Below are positions 26,413 to 37,674 of a DNA stretch of 64,000 nt, in pieces. Position 1 is the stretch's first letter. Each line of letters starts with the position of its first letter. The translations under genes were made by a program, and so were the position numbers. The notes beneath the pieces were generated by a model. It was given only the letters and a program-made list of their open reading frames with translations. It did not search any database and was not told where the DNA came from. Location: the NCBI RefSeq assembly GCF_022808175.1, contig NZ_JALGBX010000018.1, positions 1 to 64,000 of the forward strand, written 5' to 3'. Origin of the DNA: Streptomyces sp. AP-93 (GTDB lineage Bacteria > Actinomycetota > Actinomycetes > Streptomycetales > Streptomycetaceae).

Positions 26413-28740
26413 TCATGCCCGCTCCGGGGCCTCCCGGAGGAGGACGGCTACCGGGGTGGCGGCGCCGAGGAGTTGCGCGAGCGGCAGCTCGCCTGTGTAC
26501 GAGGCTGCGGGCGCGGCCCCGAGGAGCGGCAGGTGCCGCCAGCGCCCCGGCGGGAGGGGCAGGGCCGTGTCCCGCCAGCCGCCCGCCCCGGCCAGTCCGT
26601 GCGACAGGCGGGTGGCCACCGCCACCAGCCCGGCCGAGCGGGCGAAGGCCACGCAGTGCTCCGCCGCCGGGCCCCGGGCGAGCAGCGGCGCGTAGCCGGC
26701 GAACAGCCCGGGCCGGCTCCGCCGCAGCCGCAGCAGGGCGGCGGTGAGGGCGAGCTTCTCCTCGGCCGTGCCGGACGGCGCGGCCCCCGCGTCCAGTCGG
26801 GCCAGGGCCTCCCGGGGGAAGCGGGCGGGCCGCCGGTTGTCCGGGTCGACCAAGGCCCGGTACTCCGTCTCGGCGCCCTGGTACACCTCCGGGACCCCGG
26901 GCATGGCCAGGTGCAGCAGTGCCGCGCCGAGCAGGTTGGCGCGGGCCGCGGCGGCCAGGGGCCCGGACGGCTCGAGTGCGTCTCGCGGGACGTACTCCGG
27001 GACCGTGGCCTCGTACGCGGGGTTCCTCTCGGTCCACATGGTGTGCAGGGCGGCTTCGCGCACGCCCTTCAACAGGGCCTGCCAGAGGCGGTCGCGGCGC
27101 ACCATGGCGTTGCCGCCGCCCCCGAGTCCGAACGCCGTCTGCCAGGCGACCCAGGCGAGTTGGGGATCGGCCCCGGTGGGCTCCGGTACGGAATCCGGGT
27201 CCTGTGACAGCGCCGAGATCCGTGCCCGGACGTCCGCGCTGCGCTTCGTGTCGTGCGTGGTCAGCACGGTCCCGGCGCGGGGCCACAGCCGCGCCTGCTC
27301 GGCGCAGTACGCGTGGAACTGCGCCACCGTGACCGCCGGAGCCCCCGGATCCCCGCCCACCTCCGTGGCCGACAGCAGCGGGGCGTACCGGTAGAACGCC
27401 CTGTCCTCGAGGGACTTGGCGCGCAGGGCCGCCGAGGTCTGGGCGAAGCGGGCCGCGAAGGCCGGGTCCCGCAGCAGCAGGTCGCGTACGCCGGCCACCG
27501 GGCCCGCGCCGGCCCGCGCGGCGGCCCGCTCCAGGGCCTCGGGCGCGAGCAGCCGATCGCCGGGGTAGGGCCGGTAGACGGGATAGGCGATGAGCAACTC
27601 GCGTACGGCCGAGGCCAGTTCCGGCCCCGCCAGTCGCTCCAGGGTGGCGAGCTCGGCGGCCAGGTCCCGTGTCAGGACCTCCCGGGCGCCCGCCGCGGCC
27701 GTCACCTCCCAGTGGGGCTGCCCGGTCGCCCCGCGGAACCGGGCGTCGAGCCGCGCGGCCCCGGCCGGGTCGGTCAGCACCCCGTCCACCCGGTACAGCG
27801 CGTCGTACCCGGTGGTCCCGGCCACCGGCCAGGCGGGAGCCAGCCGCTCCTCGCGGGCGAGGATCTTCTCGACCACCACCCAGCAGTCCGCGCCGACGGC
27901 GTCCCGCAGCCGGCGCAGGTACCCCTCGGGGTCCGCCAGGCCGTCCACGTGGTCGATCCGCAGTCCCTCGGCGACCCCCTCCCGGACCAGTTCCAGTACC
28001 TTGGCGTGGGTGACGGCGAAGACTTCCGGGTCCTCGACGCGGACCCCGATCAGCTCCGAAATGGTGAAGAAGCGGCGGTAGTTGAGGCCGGTTCGGGCCT
28101 CCCGCCAGTGCGCGGGCCGGTACCACTGGGCGGCGAGCAGCGCCGCCGGCTCCAGCCCGGCCGTGCCCTCGCGGAGGGGGAACTCCAGCTTCCCGATCCG
28201 CAGCACGGCCCCGCCGGGACTCTCCCCGACCTCGATGGATCCCGGATCCAGCGGCTCCGCGAGCACGGGCAGCAGCAGCTGCCCCCCGCCCGCCTCCCAG
28301 TCGATGTCGAACCAGCGCGCGTACGGCGAGCCGGGACCCTCCCGGGCCACCTCCCACAAGGGCCGGTTGAGGCCGAGCGGCGCCGGCAGCGCCATGTGGT
28401 TCGGCACGATGTCGAGCACCAGTGCGAGCCCGTGCGCCCGCGCCTCGGCGGCCAGGGCCCGCAGCCCCTCCTCCCCGCCCAGCTCCACCCGGACCCGGGT
28501 GTGGTCGGTGACGTCGTACCCGTGGGCCGAACCGGGCACCGCCTCCAGCACGGGGGACAGGTGCAGGTGCGACACTCCGAGCGAGGCGAGGTACGGTACG
28601 ACGGCCCGCGCGTGGCCGAAGGTGAACTCGGGGCACAGCTGGAGGCGGTAGGTCGACGCCGGGGCGACGGCCGGTGGTACATCGGTTTCCGGGCGGTTGA
28701 ACTCAGGACTCGTGCGACCGGTGCGCGGGGGCAGGCTCAT
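26413..28740 (-). CDS. treY: Malto-oligosyltrehalose synthase (TreY)
   Basis: This 775-residue GH13 enzyme turns the reducing end of maltodextrin into a terminal trehalose unit. Visible are STYRLQL near the N-terminus, LVLDIVPNHMA, the nucleophile Asp in GLRIDHVDGLADP, the acid Glu in WVVVEKILA and TTHDTKRSADVRAR. The C-terminus is variable. The ATG at 28740 gives the normal N-terminus; an upstream extension to 28785 lacks similarity. TreY feeds TreZ; GlgX debranching supplies its substrate. Its promoter region is shared with the divergent MFS gene (82-base gap). Confidence 0.93.
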   Translation of the reverse strand: MSLPPRTGRTSPEFNRPETDVPPAVAPASTYRLQLCPEFTFGHARAVVPYLASLGVSHLHLSPVLEAVPGSAHGYDVTDHTRVRVELGGEEGLRALAAEARAHGLALVLDIVPNHMALPAPLGLNRPLWEVAREGPGSPYARWFDIDWEAGGGQLLLPVLAEPLDPGSIEVGESPGGAVLRIGKLEFPLREGTAGLEPAALLAAQWYRPAHWREARTGLNYRRFFTISELIGVRVEDPEVFAVTHAKVLELVREGVAEGLRIDHVDGLADPEGYLRRLRDAVGADCWVVVEKILAREERLAPAWPVAGTTGYDALYRVDGVLTDPAGAARLDARFRGATGQPHWEVTAAAGAREVLTRDLAAELATLERLAGPELASAVRELLIAYPVYRPYPGDRLLAPEALERAAARAGAGPVAGVRDLLLRDPAFAARFAQTSAALRAKSLEDRAFYRYAPLLSATEVGGDPGAPAVTVAQFHAYCAEQARLWPRAGTVLTTHDTKRSADVRARISALSQDPDSVPEPTGADPQLAWVAWQTAFGLGGGGNAMVRRDRLWQALLKGVREAALHTMWTERNPAYEATVPEYVPRDALEPSGPLAAAARANLLGAALLHLAMPGVPEVYQGAETEYRALVDPDNRRPARFPREALARLDAGAAPSGTAEEKLALTAALLRLRRSRPGLFAGYAPLLARGPAAEHCVAFARSAGLVAVATRLSHGLAGAGGWRDTALPLPPGRWRHLPLLGAAPAASYTGELPLAQLLGAATPVAVLLREAPERA

Positions 28741-28822
28741 GAGAACGTACGTACCCAGGATGCGGGATTCCGTGCCATTACCCAATGCATCCGGGTGACT
28801 GCGCCGGGTTAACGTTGCTCAA

Positions 28823-30106
28823 GTGTTTGGAACCGTCAACACCTATCGAAAAGTAATTGCCCTGACCGGGCCCCTACTCCCGCTCATTTCCTTCCTCGCC
28901 CGACTGCCCGTCGCGATGTCGCAGTTCGGCAGCGTCCTCCTGGTCGCCGAGACCAGTGGCTCCCTCGCCACCGCGGGCATAGTCGGTGGCACCCTCTCCG
29001 CCGGACAGGTCGTCTTCGGACCCGTCCTGGGCCGGCTCGCCGACCGCCACGGGCAGCGTACCGTCGTCCTGACGGCCGCCGCCGTCAACGCGGTGGCGAC
29101 CGCCGCCCTGGTGGCCGGGGCGCTCGCCGAGCTCGCCACCGTCCCGCTCGCCGCGATCGGCTTCGTCACCGGGGCCTCCGTCCCGCTGATCGGACCGCTC
29201 GCCCGTACCCGCTCCGTGGCCCTGGCGCACCGCGCCAAGTCCGACGAGAGCGTCGTGGGCGCCATCCACTCCCTCGAAGGCACCCTGGACGAGGTCTCCT
29301 TCGTCTTCGGGCCCGCCCTCGTGGGTCTGGCCACGCTCGCCCTGCACCCGGCCATCGCCCTCGGTGGCGCGGCCGCCCTCGTCGCCGTCTTCGGCACCCT
29401 CTACGCGCTGCACCCGACCGCCGCCGTCACGGCCGGAGTGCCCGCCGGAGTCCGCCGGGAGAAGGAGCGCTCCCGGGTCCGCCCGCCGCGCGTGGTCATC
29501 GCGGTGCGGGGCTCCCTCGCCCTCCAGGGCGCCATGTTCGGTGCCTGCCAGGCCGGAATCGCCGCCCTTACCGCACAGTTGGGCGTCCCCGGCCAGGCCG
29601 GCATCGTGTACGCGGCCATGGGCGTCGTCAGTGCCGCCGTCGGGCTCTCGCTCGGCGCGCTGCCCGCCCGCTTCGGACTGCGGCTGCGCTGGCGGGTGGC
29701 CACGGCCGCCGCGCTCGTGCTCTCCGTACCGCTGCTCTTCACGGACACCCTGTGGCCGCTGTACGTGGTCGTCACCGTGCTCGGAGCCGCCTACGCACCG
29801 CACCTGATCACCGCCTTCGCGCTCACCGAGCGGGCGGTGGAGCCGTCCCGGCTCGCCGAGTCGATGGCCTTCGCCGCCAGCTCGCTCGTCGCCGGCCAGG
29901 CCGCCGCGCTCGCCGTCTCCGGGCGGCTCGCCGAGTGGTACGGACCCTGGGCCGCCTTCGCGGTGGCCGTGGGCGCGGCCGCCCTGTGCCTGGTCCTGGC
30001 CCTCGTCACCAAGGTGCCGGCGGCCCGTACGCACGCCCCGGTGGCCTCCGGCGCGGCCGCCCGTCCGGACGCCGTCCTGGAAGGCGCCGCCTACGCCGGG
30101 CGCTGA
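28823..30106 (+). CDS. MFS transporter
   Basis: This 427-residue protein has about 12 hydrophobic helices. The MFS loop motif is visible after helix 2 as GRLADRHGQRTVV, and a repeat-like segment occurs near the start of the second half. It starts at a GTG. The substrate is unknown; the family includes drug and sugar exporters. Its 3' end converges on glgX and lies in a 24-base duplication that gives the ending AAYAGR. Confidence 0.82.
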   Translation: MFGTVNTYRKVIALTGPLLPLISFLARLPVAMSQFGSVLLVAETSGSLATAGIVGGTLSAGQVVFGPVLGRLADRHGQRTVVLTAAAVNAVATAALVAGALAELATVPLAAIGFVTGASVPLIGPLARTRSVALAHRAKSDESVVGAIHSLEGTLDEVSFVFGPALVGLATLALHPAIALGGAAALVAVFGTLYALHPTAAVTAGVPAGVRREKERSRVRPPRVVIAVRGSLALQGAMFGACQAGIAALTAQLGVPGQAGIVYAAMGVVSAAVGLSLGALPARFGLRLRWRVATAAALVLSVPLLFTDTLWPLYVVVTVLGAAYAPHLITAFALTERAVEPSRLAESMAFAASSLVAGQAAALAVSGRLAEWYGPWAAFAVAVGAAALCLVLALVTKVPAARTHAPVASGAAARPDAVLEGAAYAGR

Positions 30107-30115
30107 AGCGGCCGC

Positions 30116-30134
<19 letters not shown>
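30086..30134. repeat. 24-bp tandem duplication at the MFS/glgX 3' ends
   Basis: The 24-base unit at 30086-30109 recurs exactly at 30111-30134, one base apart. The first copy holds the MFS stop codon and the second the glgX stop codon. Read on the minus strand, each copy encodes Leu-Gln-Arg-Pro-Ala-stop. Confidence 0.9.
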
Positions 30135-32230
<2,096 letters not shown>

Positions 32231-32569
32231 AGAAACGACTCTTCCCCTCTGTCCCTCTGGTGTCCCTCTGCGTAGGGCTGATCCGGCGTGGACCACGTCA
32301 CTGGCAGATCTTCCCCGAAAGAGGGCTTCCACGCGGGGACTTGGGAGGGTGCTACCGGGTGACCCGGAGAGCTGGTAAGAGGGTTGCCGGACCATGGGGA
32401 GATCGGATCGTCGGCAGAGCGGATAATGGGCCAACGGGCGGGCCGGGTACGGACCGTGAGCCCGCGCCGGGCCGCAGGGCCGCGCATCGGGCTGCAGGGT
32501 GCCGCACGCGCGGAGTACCCTTCCGTGATCACTGGAGACGGGCGTCCAGACGCAGGAGGCGGTGCACGG
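32231..32569. other. Intergenic region between glgX and the HEPN gene
   Basis: Divergent promoter region of about 340 bases. It contains a short direct repeat GTGTCCCTCT/TGTCCCTCT near 32,250-32,275 and GGAGG just before the HEPN gene start. I saw no further gene or operator. Confidence 0.5.
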
Positions 32570-33841
32570 GTGAGCTCGGGAGGTCTGGAGCTGCCCCCTG
32601 GTGACGGTGGTCACGAGGGCGGCCCGGCGGACGCCGCGGGCGGTGCGGCCGGCGGGATCCCCGCCGGGGCCGTGTCGCTGGCCCCGCCGGAGGCCGGTGG
32701 GACCGGGAAGGCGCAGGCGGGAGCCGGTGCCGAACTGGACTGGGGCGCCGACGCCTGGAGCGAGGTCCGGACCCGGGCCCAGCGCGCCGGCCGTGCGTAC
32801 ATCTGGCTGAACCTGATCGAGCAGCGGCTGCGGTCCGTGGTCGGGGCGGTCCTGCGGCCGGTCTACGAGCCGGTGCACGGCGGGGACGACTGGGTGGTGG
32901 CGGCCGCGGGTCCCGCCGGCCAGGAGTGGGTGCAGCGCGCGGTCGCCGTACGCGAGGTCAGCCGGCGCAAGGGCTACCTGCTGGACTCCGCCGACGACAA
33001 CGTGCTGAGCTTCCTCACCCTGCCGCAGCTGCGCGAGCTGATGGTCCAGCACTGGCCCTGCTTCGAGCCGTACTTCGACGACCGGCGCGAGATCGAGCAG
33101 GCGCTGGACGAGCTGGAGGTCACCCGCAACGTCGTCTCGCGCAACCGGGCCCTGTCGCGGGCGGTCCTGGAACAGGCCGAGCGGGCGTCGGCGCGGCTGC
33201 TGGAGGTACTGGGCGGCGGCGCGGGCTCGCCGGCGGCGGACCGGCTGCCCATCGACGCCGTCGAGGACCTGGTCGGCGACCGGTACGCGGACGTCATCTC
33301 CGTCCACCCGGACCGGGTGCGGCTGCAGCGCCAGCTCCCGGCCGAGGACCTCTTCGGCGGCGCGCGGCGGCTCGACGCCATCGGCATCGGGCTCAACCTG
33401 CTGGTCCAGAACTTCTCGGGCCGAAGACTCGTACGGCTCGCGGAGGCCGGCTGCCGGGTGCGGCTGCTGTTCCTGAACCCGGCGAGCAGCGCGGTCAAGC
33501 GGCGCGAACGGGAGCTCGGCCTGCGCAAGGGCGAGCTGAGCCGCTCGGTGGAGATGAACATCCTGCACGTGCGACGGGTCCGGGCGGGCCTGCGCGACCC
33601 CTCGCGCTTCGAGATCCACGTCTTCGACGAGACCCCGCGCTTCACCGCGTACCTGGTGGAGGGCGATTCCTCGGGCATCGCGGTGGTCCAGTCGTACCTG
33701 CGCCGGGCCCGGGGCATGGAGGCACCGGTCCTGGTCCTGCGGGGCGGCGGGCGGGCCGCACGGGATGCGGAGCACGGACTGTTCCCGACGTACCGCGAGG
33801 AATTCGAGTCGATCTGGCAGGACTCCCGCCCCGTGTCGTGA
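32570..33841 (+). CDS. SAV2148-family HEPN domain protein
   Basis: This 423-residue protein starts at a GTG preceded by GGAGG (spacing about 12). The first ~60 residues are Gly/Ala/Pro-rich and disordered; from about residue 65 (WSEVRTRAQRAGRAYIWLNLIEQRLRSVVGAVL) it is a compact, charged helical protein that I recognise as the Streptomyces SAV2148 HEPN family. HEPN domains often bind or cleave RNA, but a clear RxxxxH nuclease motif is not evident in this sequence. It is conserved in the genus and function is unknown. It is divergent from glgX. Confidence 0.7.
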   Translation: MSSGGLELPPGDGGHEGGPADAAGGAAGGIPAGAVSLAPPEAGGTGKAQAGAGAELDWGADAWSEVRTRAQRAGRAYIWLNLIEQRLRSVVGAVLRPVYEPVHGGDDWVVAAAGPAGQEWVQRAVAVREVSRRKGYLLDSADDNVLSFLTLPQLRELMVQHWPCFEPYFDDRREIEQALDELEVTRNVVSRNRALSRAVLEQAERASARLLEVLGGGAGSPAADRLPIDAVEDLVGDRYADVISVHPDRVRLQRQLPAEDLFGGARRLDAIGIGLNLLVQNFSGRRLVRLAEAGCRVRLLFLNPASSAVKRRERELGLRKGELSRSVEMNILHVRRVRAGLRDPSRFEIHVFDETPRFTAYLVEGDSSGIAVVQSYLRRARGMEAPVLVLRGGGRAARDAEHGLFPTYREEFESIWQDSRPVS

Positions 33842-33929
33842 GCGGGGGCGGCCGCCCCGGCTCCAGGGCTGTCAGTGGCCCGTGGCAGGCTGAAAGCCGT
33901 TGACGTAAAGGGACGGGTACGGGGGGCAC

Positions 33930-34676
33930 GTGATGGGGGACTGGGCGGGGGACTGGATGGGGGACTGGCACGGCGGGCCGATGGTGGCCTTCGATCTGGA
34001 GACCACGGGGACCGACATCGAGTCCGACCGGATCGTGACGGCGGCCGTCGTCGCGGTCGGGCCGGACGGGCAGGTGGCGCGGGAGCGGACGTGGCTGGTC
34101 GATCCGGGCGTGCCCATCCCGGAGCAGGCCTCGGCCATCCACGGCATCTCCACGGACCACGCCCGCTCGCGGGGGATGGCGGCGGCCGCGGCGATCGAGG
34201 AGATCACCCGGACGCTCGTGGAAGCGCTGAGCTCGGGGACCCCGCTGGTGGTGATGAACGCGCGGTACGACCTGACCCTGCTGGACCGCGAGTGCCGCCG
34301 CCACGGGATCCGTCCGCTCGGCGAGCGCTGGCCGGTGAATTCCGCGCCGCCCGTCATCGACCCGCTGGTGCTGGACAAGCACGCGGACCGGTACCGCAAG
34401 GGCAGGCGTACCCTCCAGGCCCTCTGCGAGCACTACGGCGTGACCCTGGAAGCGGCGCACGACGCGGGCGCGGACGCTCTGGCGGCGGCCCGCGCCGCGC
34501 GGCGGATGGGAGCCGTGCACGCGGCGATAGGGACGGTCGCCCTGGCGGACCTGCACGAGCTCCAGATCCGCGCGGCGGCCGAGCAGGCGGCCTCGCTGCA
34601 GAGCTACCTGCGGCGGACCTCGGACCCCGAGGCGATAGTCGAGCGGGCCTGGCCCGTCGTGCCGTACCGGATCTGA
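33930..34676 (+). CDS. DnaQ-like 3'-5' exonuclease (DEDDh)
   Basis: This 248-residue exonuclease domain protein has motif I VAFDLETTGTD (Asp, Glu), motif II NARYDLTLLDREC (Asp) and motif III HDAGADALAAARA (His, Asp), that is, a full DEDDh site. It resembles the epsilon subunit of DNA polymerase III and stand-alone exonucleases that trim single strands. A GDW-rich N-terminus from three repeats of GGGGGACTGG precedes the fold; translation may begin at GTG 33930, ATG 33933 or an ATG in the repeats. Confidence 0.85.
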   Translation: MMGDWAGDWMGDWHGGPMVAFDLETTGTDIESDRIVTAAVVAVGPDGQVARERTWLVDPGVPIPEQASAIHGISTDHARSRGMAAAAAIEEITRTLVEALSSGTPLVVMNARYDLTLLDRECRRHGIRPLGERWPVNSAPPVIDPLVLDKHADRYRKGRRTLQALCEHYGVTLEAAHDAGADALAAARAARRMGAVHAAIGTVALADLHELQIRAAAEQAASLQSYLRRTSDPEAIVERAWPVVPYRI

Positions 34677-34693
34677 CGCACGAGGGCGGGGCC

Positions 34694-35251
34694 CTACCGC
34701 AGCAGCCAGTCGCGGGTCAGCTCCATGACCTCGGCGCGGCTGCGGCCGCCGTGGTCGGCGGCGATGAAGTGGTCGCCGATCCGCATGGAGTAGAGGATCA
34801 TGCAGCGGACCTCGACCTCGTCCCCGTCGGGGCAGAACGCGCCGAACAGCGAACGCAGGTAGTCCATGCGGCGGTTGTCCACGCGCCGCAGCCGCTCCGC
34901 GACGGACTCGTCGCGCCGGGCCCAGTCGCGGATCGCGAGCTCGGCCGCCACGCCCTGCGCCGGCCCGTCGGCGACCGAGACGATCGCGAACAGCCGCTTC
35001 AGCCTGGCCCTGGCGTCTCCGCCTGCGCCCTCGACCTGTTCGATCACGGCCTCGGCGGCCTCGCGCTCCCAGGTGTCGAGCATCTCGGCGAGCAGCGTGT
35101 CGCGATTGCCGAAGTACCCGTAGAAGCCGCCCTTCGTGACGCCGAGCGACTGTGCGAGCGACTCGATCCGGACCGCCTCGGGGCCCCCGGCGGCGAGCGC
35201 CCGCAGGCCCTCTTCGATCCAGCTGCGCCGCGGCGTGCGGGTCGCGCCCAC
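34694..35251 (-). CDS. TetR-family repressor
   Basis: This 185-residue regulator has the TetR N-terminal helix-turn-helix (IEEGLRALAAGGPEAVRIESLAQSLGVTKGGFYGYFGNRDTLLAEML) and a helical ligand-binding domain. It is divergent from the DUF2867 gene, with two inverted repeats between them that are almost certainly its operators. It probably represses itself and the neighbour; the ligand is unknown. It ends 18 bases from the convergent exonuclease gene. Confidence 0.87.
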   Translation of the reverse strand: MGATRTPRRSWIEEGLRALAAGGPEAVRIESLAQSLGVTKGGFYGYFGNRDTLLAEMLDTWEREAAEAVIEQVEGAGGDARARLKRLFAIVSVADGPAQGVAAELAIRDWARRDESVAERLRRVDNRRMDYLRSLFGAFCPDGDEVEVRCMILYSMRIGDHFIAADHGGRSRAEVMELTRDWLLR

Positions 35252-35278
35252 GATGTCTCTCCGTCCTGCACGAGCCTG

Positions 35279-35333
35279 ATCTATACGGTGCCGTATAGAT
35301 CGGCTAACCTTCTTCTATACGGCATCGTATAGA
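35279..35333. promoter_or_regulatory. Two TetR operators
   Basis: Two related inverted repeats: ATCTATACGG-TG-CCGTATAGAT (35279-35300, perfect 10-bp arms) and CTATACG-GCAT-CGTATAG (35315-35332), centres 34 bp apart. They lie between the tetR start (35251) and the divergent gene start (35347) and contain TATAGAT, a possible -10 element. AT content is well above the surroundings. Confidence 0.85.
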
Positions 35334-35346
35334 TAGGGGCTTGCTC

Positions 35347-35937
35347 ATGAGACTCCCCAGAACCGCGCACACCGACCGCCCCTGGCGGATCCACGAGATC
35401 GCCGGCGACTTCCACGTCGAGGACGTGTGGGAGCTGCCGACGCCCGGCGGCCCGGACGACCTCGAACGGCTCGTGCGCCAGTTCGCGAGCGGCGCAGACC
35501 CCGTCCCCTCCTTCCTGGGCCGCGCGCTCTTTGAGATCCGCTGGAAGCTCGGGGCCCTGTTCGGCTGGGACAAGCCCGCCGACGGCATCGGGGGCCGGGT
35601 GGCGACGCTGCGCGACCGGCTGCCGGCGGACCTGCGCGAGGGTCCCCGCGGGCCCGACCTCGGCTCGGTTCCGTTCAGCTCCCTGTACCAGACGCACGAC
35701 GAGTGGGCGGCGGAGACGGCCAACCGGACCGTGCACGGTGTGATGCACATCAGCTGGGTCCCGGACGGAAACGGCGGCTACCGCGGTCAGATGGCCGTCC
35801 TGGTCAAGCCCAACGGCCTGCTCGGCGCCGTCTACATGGTGGGCATCAAGCCCTTCCGGTACCTGGGGGTGTATCCGGCGCTGATCCGCGGCATCGGCCG
35901 CGAATGGCAGGCCCGTTCGGTCTCCGGCGCGGTCTGA
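35347..35937 (+). CDS. DUF2867 family protein
   Basis: This 196-residue protein begins RLPRTAHTDRPWRIHEIAGDFHVEDVWELP and has the DUF2867 ending YLGVYPALIRGIGREWQ. It has a START/SRPBCC-like alternation of strands and may bind a lipid or small ligand; no biochemical role is known. The ATG at 35347 is preceded by ATAGGGG in the operator region. It is probably controlled by the divergent TetR protein. Confidence 0.78.
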   Translation: MRLPRTAHTDRPWRIHEIAGDFHVEDVWELPTPGGPDDLERLVRQFASGADPVPSFLGRALFEIRWKLGALFGWDKPADGIGGRVATLRDRLPADLREGPRGPDLGSVPFSSLYQTHDEWAAETANRTVHGVMHISWVPDGNGGYRGQMAVLVKPNGLLGAVYMVGIKPFRYLGVYPALIRGIGREWQARSVSGAV

Positions 35938-35953
35938 TCCGGGGGAGAGGCCC

Positions 35954-36598
35954 TCATGGGGTCGGCCACCGGTCGCGGTAGACGATGTGGATCCCGCTGC
36001 CGGCGCCGATGGTGTTGTCGTAGTGGCCCAGCGTCGCGCAGTAGTGCCGGTGGTCGGGGTGGGCGTAGACGTAGCCGGAGCCCTGGTGGGCGACGTCGGC
36101 GAAGAGCCATGCGGTGTCGGCGAAGAGTTTGGCGCTCCCCGTCATGAACAGCGTCCCGGCGTTGACGTGCTGGTGGAACCGGTCCCGGTTCTCCCGGTGA
36201 CGCCGCTCCGGCCAGGGGTCGACCCCCGGGGCGCAGGAGGTCGGTCCGGGAAGGTCCGCGGTCTGCGGCCGGCCCGGGCCCAGCCGGGCCCGCAGCTCCT
36301 TCCAGCGCGAGGGGGCGAACTGGAGCGAGTGGTGCAGGAGGACCAGGTCGAGGCCGGGCTGCCCGGTGTCGGGGTCGGTGCGCCGCAGCGGTACGTGGAC
36401 CAGTGAGCGGGGGGACGTGGCCGCGAGCGACCACAGCGCGGCGACGAGCTGCGCGGCCTGCTGGTCGACCTGGGCGTCCGTGTACCAGCCGCCGGCGCCG
36501 GCGGACAGGAACGCACGCGCCGGCGGCCGGGCCGGGCGGATCACCTTGAACTCGGACGGGCCGAGCCGGGCCCAGTGGATGGAGAGGGGCAGTTTCAT
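35954..36598 (-). CDS. Hypothetical protein
   Basis: This 214-residue protein, MKLPLSIHW at the N-terminus, contains several Trp/Tyr/His-rich segments (FLSAGAGGWYTDAQVDQ, HQHVNAGTLFMTGSAKLF, HPDHRHYCATLGHYDNT). I do not recognise a family. There is no signal or membrane helix. It lies 16 bases from the convergent DUF2867 stop and follows the phosphotransferase gene on the same strand by 23 bases, so it may be co-transcribed. Confidence 0.55.
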   Translation of the reverse strand: MKLPLSIHWARLGPSEFKVIRPARPPARAFLSAGAGGWYTDAQVDQQAAQLVAALWSLAATSPRSLVHVPLRRTDPDTGQPGLDLVLLHHSLQFAPSRWKELRARLGPGRPQTADLPGPTSCAPGVDPWPERRHRENRDRFHQHVNAGTLFMTGSAKLFADTAWLFADVAHQGSGYVYAHPDHRHYCATLGHYDNTIGAGSGIHIVYRDRWPTP

Positions 36599-36621
36599 AT
36601 GGGGGAAGTGATACGCCACCC

Positions 36622-37569
36622 CTAGAACGGGTGCCAGCGGATTTCCGGGTCGCCCTCGCGCAGGGAGGCCACCCGGCGGCGGAACTCGGCCAGGGCCTTC
36701 GGGTTGGCCGGGGCGTGCTGGGAGACCCAGGCGCAGCTGGCCGTCTCGCGGGCGCCGCGCAGGACCGCGCAGCCCTCCCAGTCGCGCACGTCCCAGCCGT
36801 ACGCCGCCGTGAACTCCTCGTACGACGCGCCGGGCAGTCCGTACCGGTCGCGGGAGAGGGCCATCACCACCAGGTCGTGCTCGCGCAGGTCGGCGGAGAC
36901 CGTCTCGAGGTCGACGAGCACCGGCCCGTCCGGGCCCACGTGGACGTTGCGGGGCAGTGCGTCGCCGTGGATCGGGCCCGGCGCGAGGTGCGGGGTGAGG
37001 CCGGCGACCTGGGCGGCGTACCCGTCGCGGCGGGCCCGCAAGTACGCCGCGTCCGCCGGATCGACGGCCCCGCCCGCGAGCCGCAGCCAGCGCTCGACCC
37101 CGCCCAGCAGATCGCGCGGGGGCAGTGCGAAGGGGGGCGCGGGCAGGGCGTGGATCTGCCGCAGCAGCGCCGCGAGGTCGCCCGGGCCGGCCGGGCGGAC
37201 CGCGTCGGGGAGCCGGTGCCACAAGGTCACCGGGTGCCCGTCGACCAGCCGGGGCTCCGGCTCGGCCGCGCGGACCGCGGGGACCCCGCACTCGGCGAGC
37301 CAGGCCGCCACCGCGAGCTCCAGCTCGGCGCGCGGCAGCAGCGCCGCCTCCCGGCCGACCTTGGCGACGAGGCCGTCGCCGAGCGCGAAGACGGCGTTCT
37401 CCCCGAGGGCCAGCAGCCGGGGCCCGGACGCCCCGGTGCCCGCCCCCGCCGGTGCCAGGCCCGCCGCCGTCAGGGCGTCCCGGGCGCGTGCCTCGTCCAT
37501 GCCGTTCTCCGCAGTCCGTCCGTTTCCCCGGGTGCCCCGGGCGGCACCGGGGCGTACCCGGGTACTCAT
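36622..37569 (-). CDS. Aminoglycoside phosphotransferase-like protein
   Basis: Depending on start (GTG/ATG at 37569, or ATG at 37500) the product is 292-315 residues. It has the APH/choline kinase fold: ENAVFALGDGLVAKVGR in the N-lobe, GPIHGDALPRNVHVGPDGPVLVDLETV with the catalytic loop (HGDALPRN) and metal-binding Asp. Such proteins phosphorylate small molecules; here the substrate is unknown and resistance cannot be assumed. The next gene downstream is the hypothetical protein at 35954-36598. Confidence 0.75.
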   Translation of the reverse strand: MSTRVRPGAARGTRGNGRTAENGMDEARARDALTAAGLAPAGAGTGASGPRLLALGENAVFALGDGLVAKVGREAALLPRAELELAVAAWLAECGVPAVRAAEPEPRLVDGHPVTLWHRLPDAVRPAGPGDLAALLRQIHALPAPPFALPPRDLLGGVERWLRLAGGAVDPADAAYLRARRDGYAAQVAGLTPHLAPGPIHGDALPRNVHVGPDGPVLVDLETVSADLREHDLVVMALSRDRYGLPGASYEEFTAAYGWDVRDWEGCAVLRGARETASCAWVSQHAPANPKALAEFRRRVASLREGDPEIRWHPF

Positions 37570-37639
37570 GACCGGACAAGTTTCGCATCCGGCCCGTCCC
37601 GCCCGTCCTCGAGAATTCTCCCCAGTTCTCCCCTACAGG

Positions 37640-37668
37640 TTGCACGAGACGTCTCGTCTCGTTATCTT
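37640..37668 (+). promoter_or_regulatory. Probable promoter with embedded palindrome before the glycosyltransferase gene
   Basis: TTGCAC (37640-37645) and TATCTT (37663-37668) are spaced by 17 bp, fitting a housekeeping-sigma promoter. A 14-bp palindrome ACGAGACGTCTCGT (37644-37657) sits in the spacer, the usual place for a TetR-type repressor. The ATG at 37675 is 7 bases after the -10, which suggests a leaderless mRNA. Confidence 0.6.
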
Positions 37669-37674
37669 TTCCTC

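Noticed and set aside
36622..37569. Specific aminoglycoside resistance gene
   Set aside because: Only the general phosphotransferase fold is visible; no resistance-specific features can be supported.
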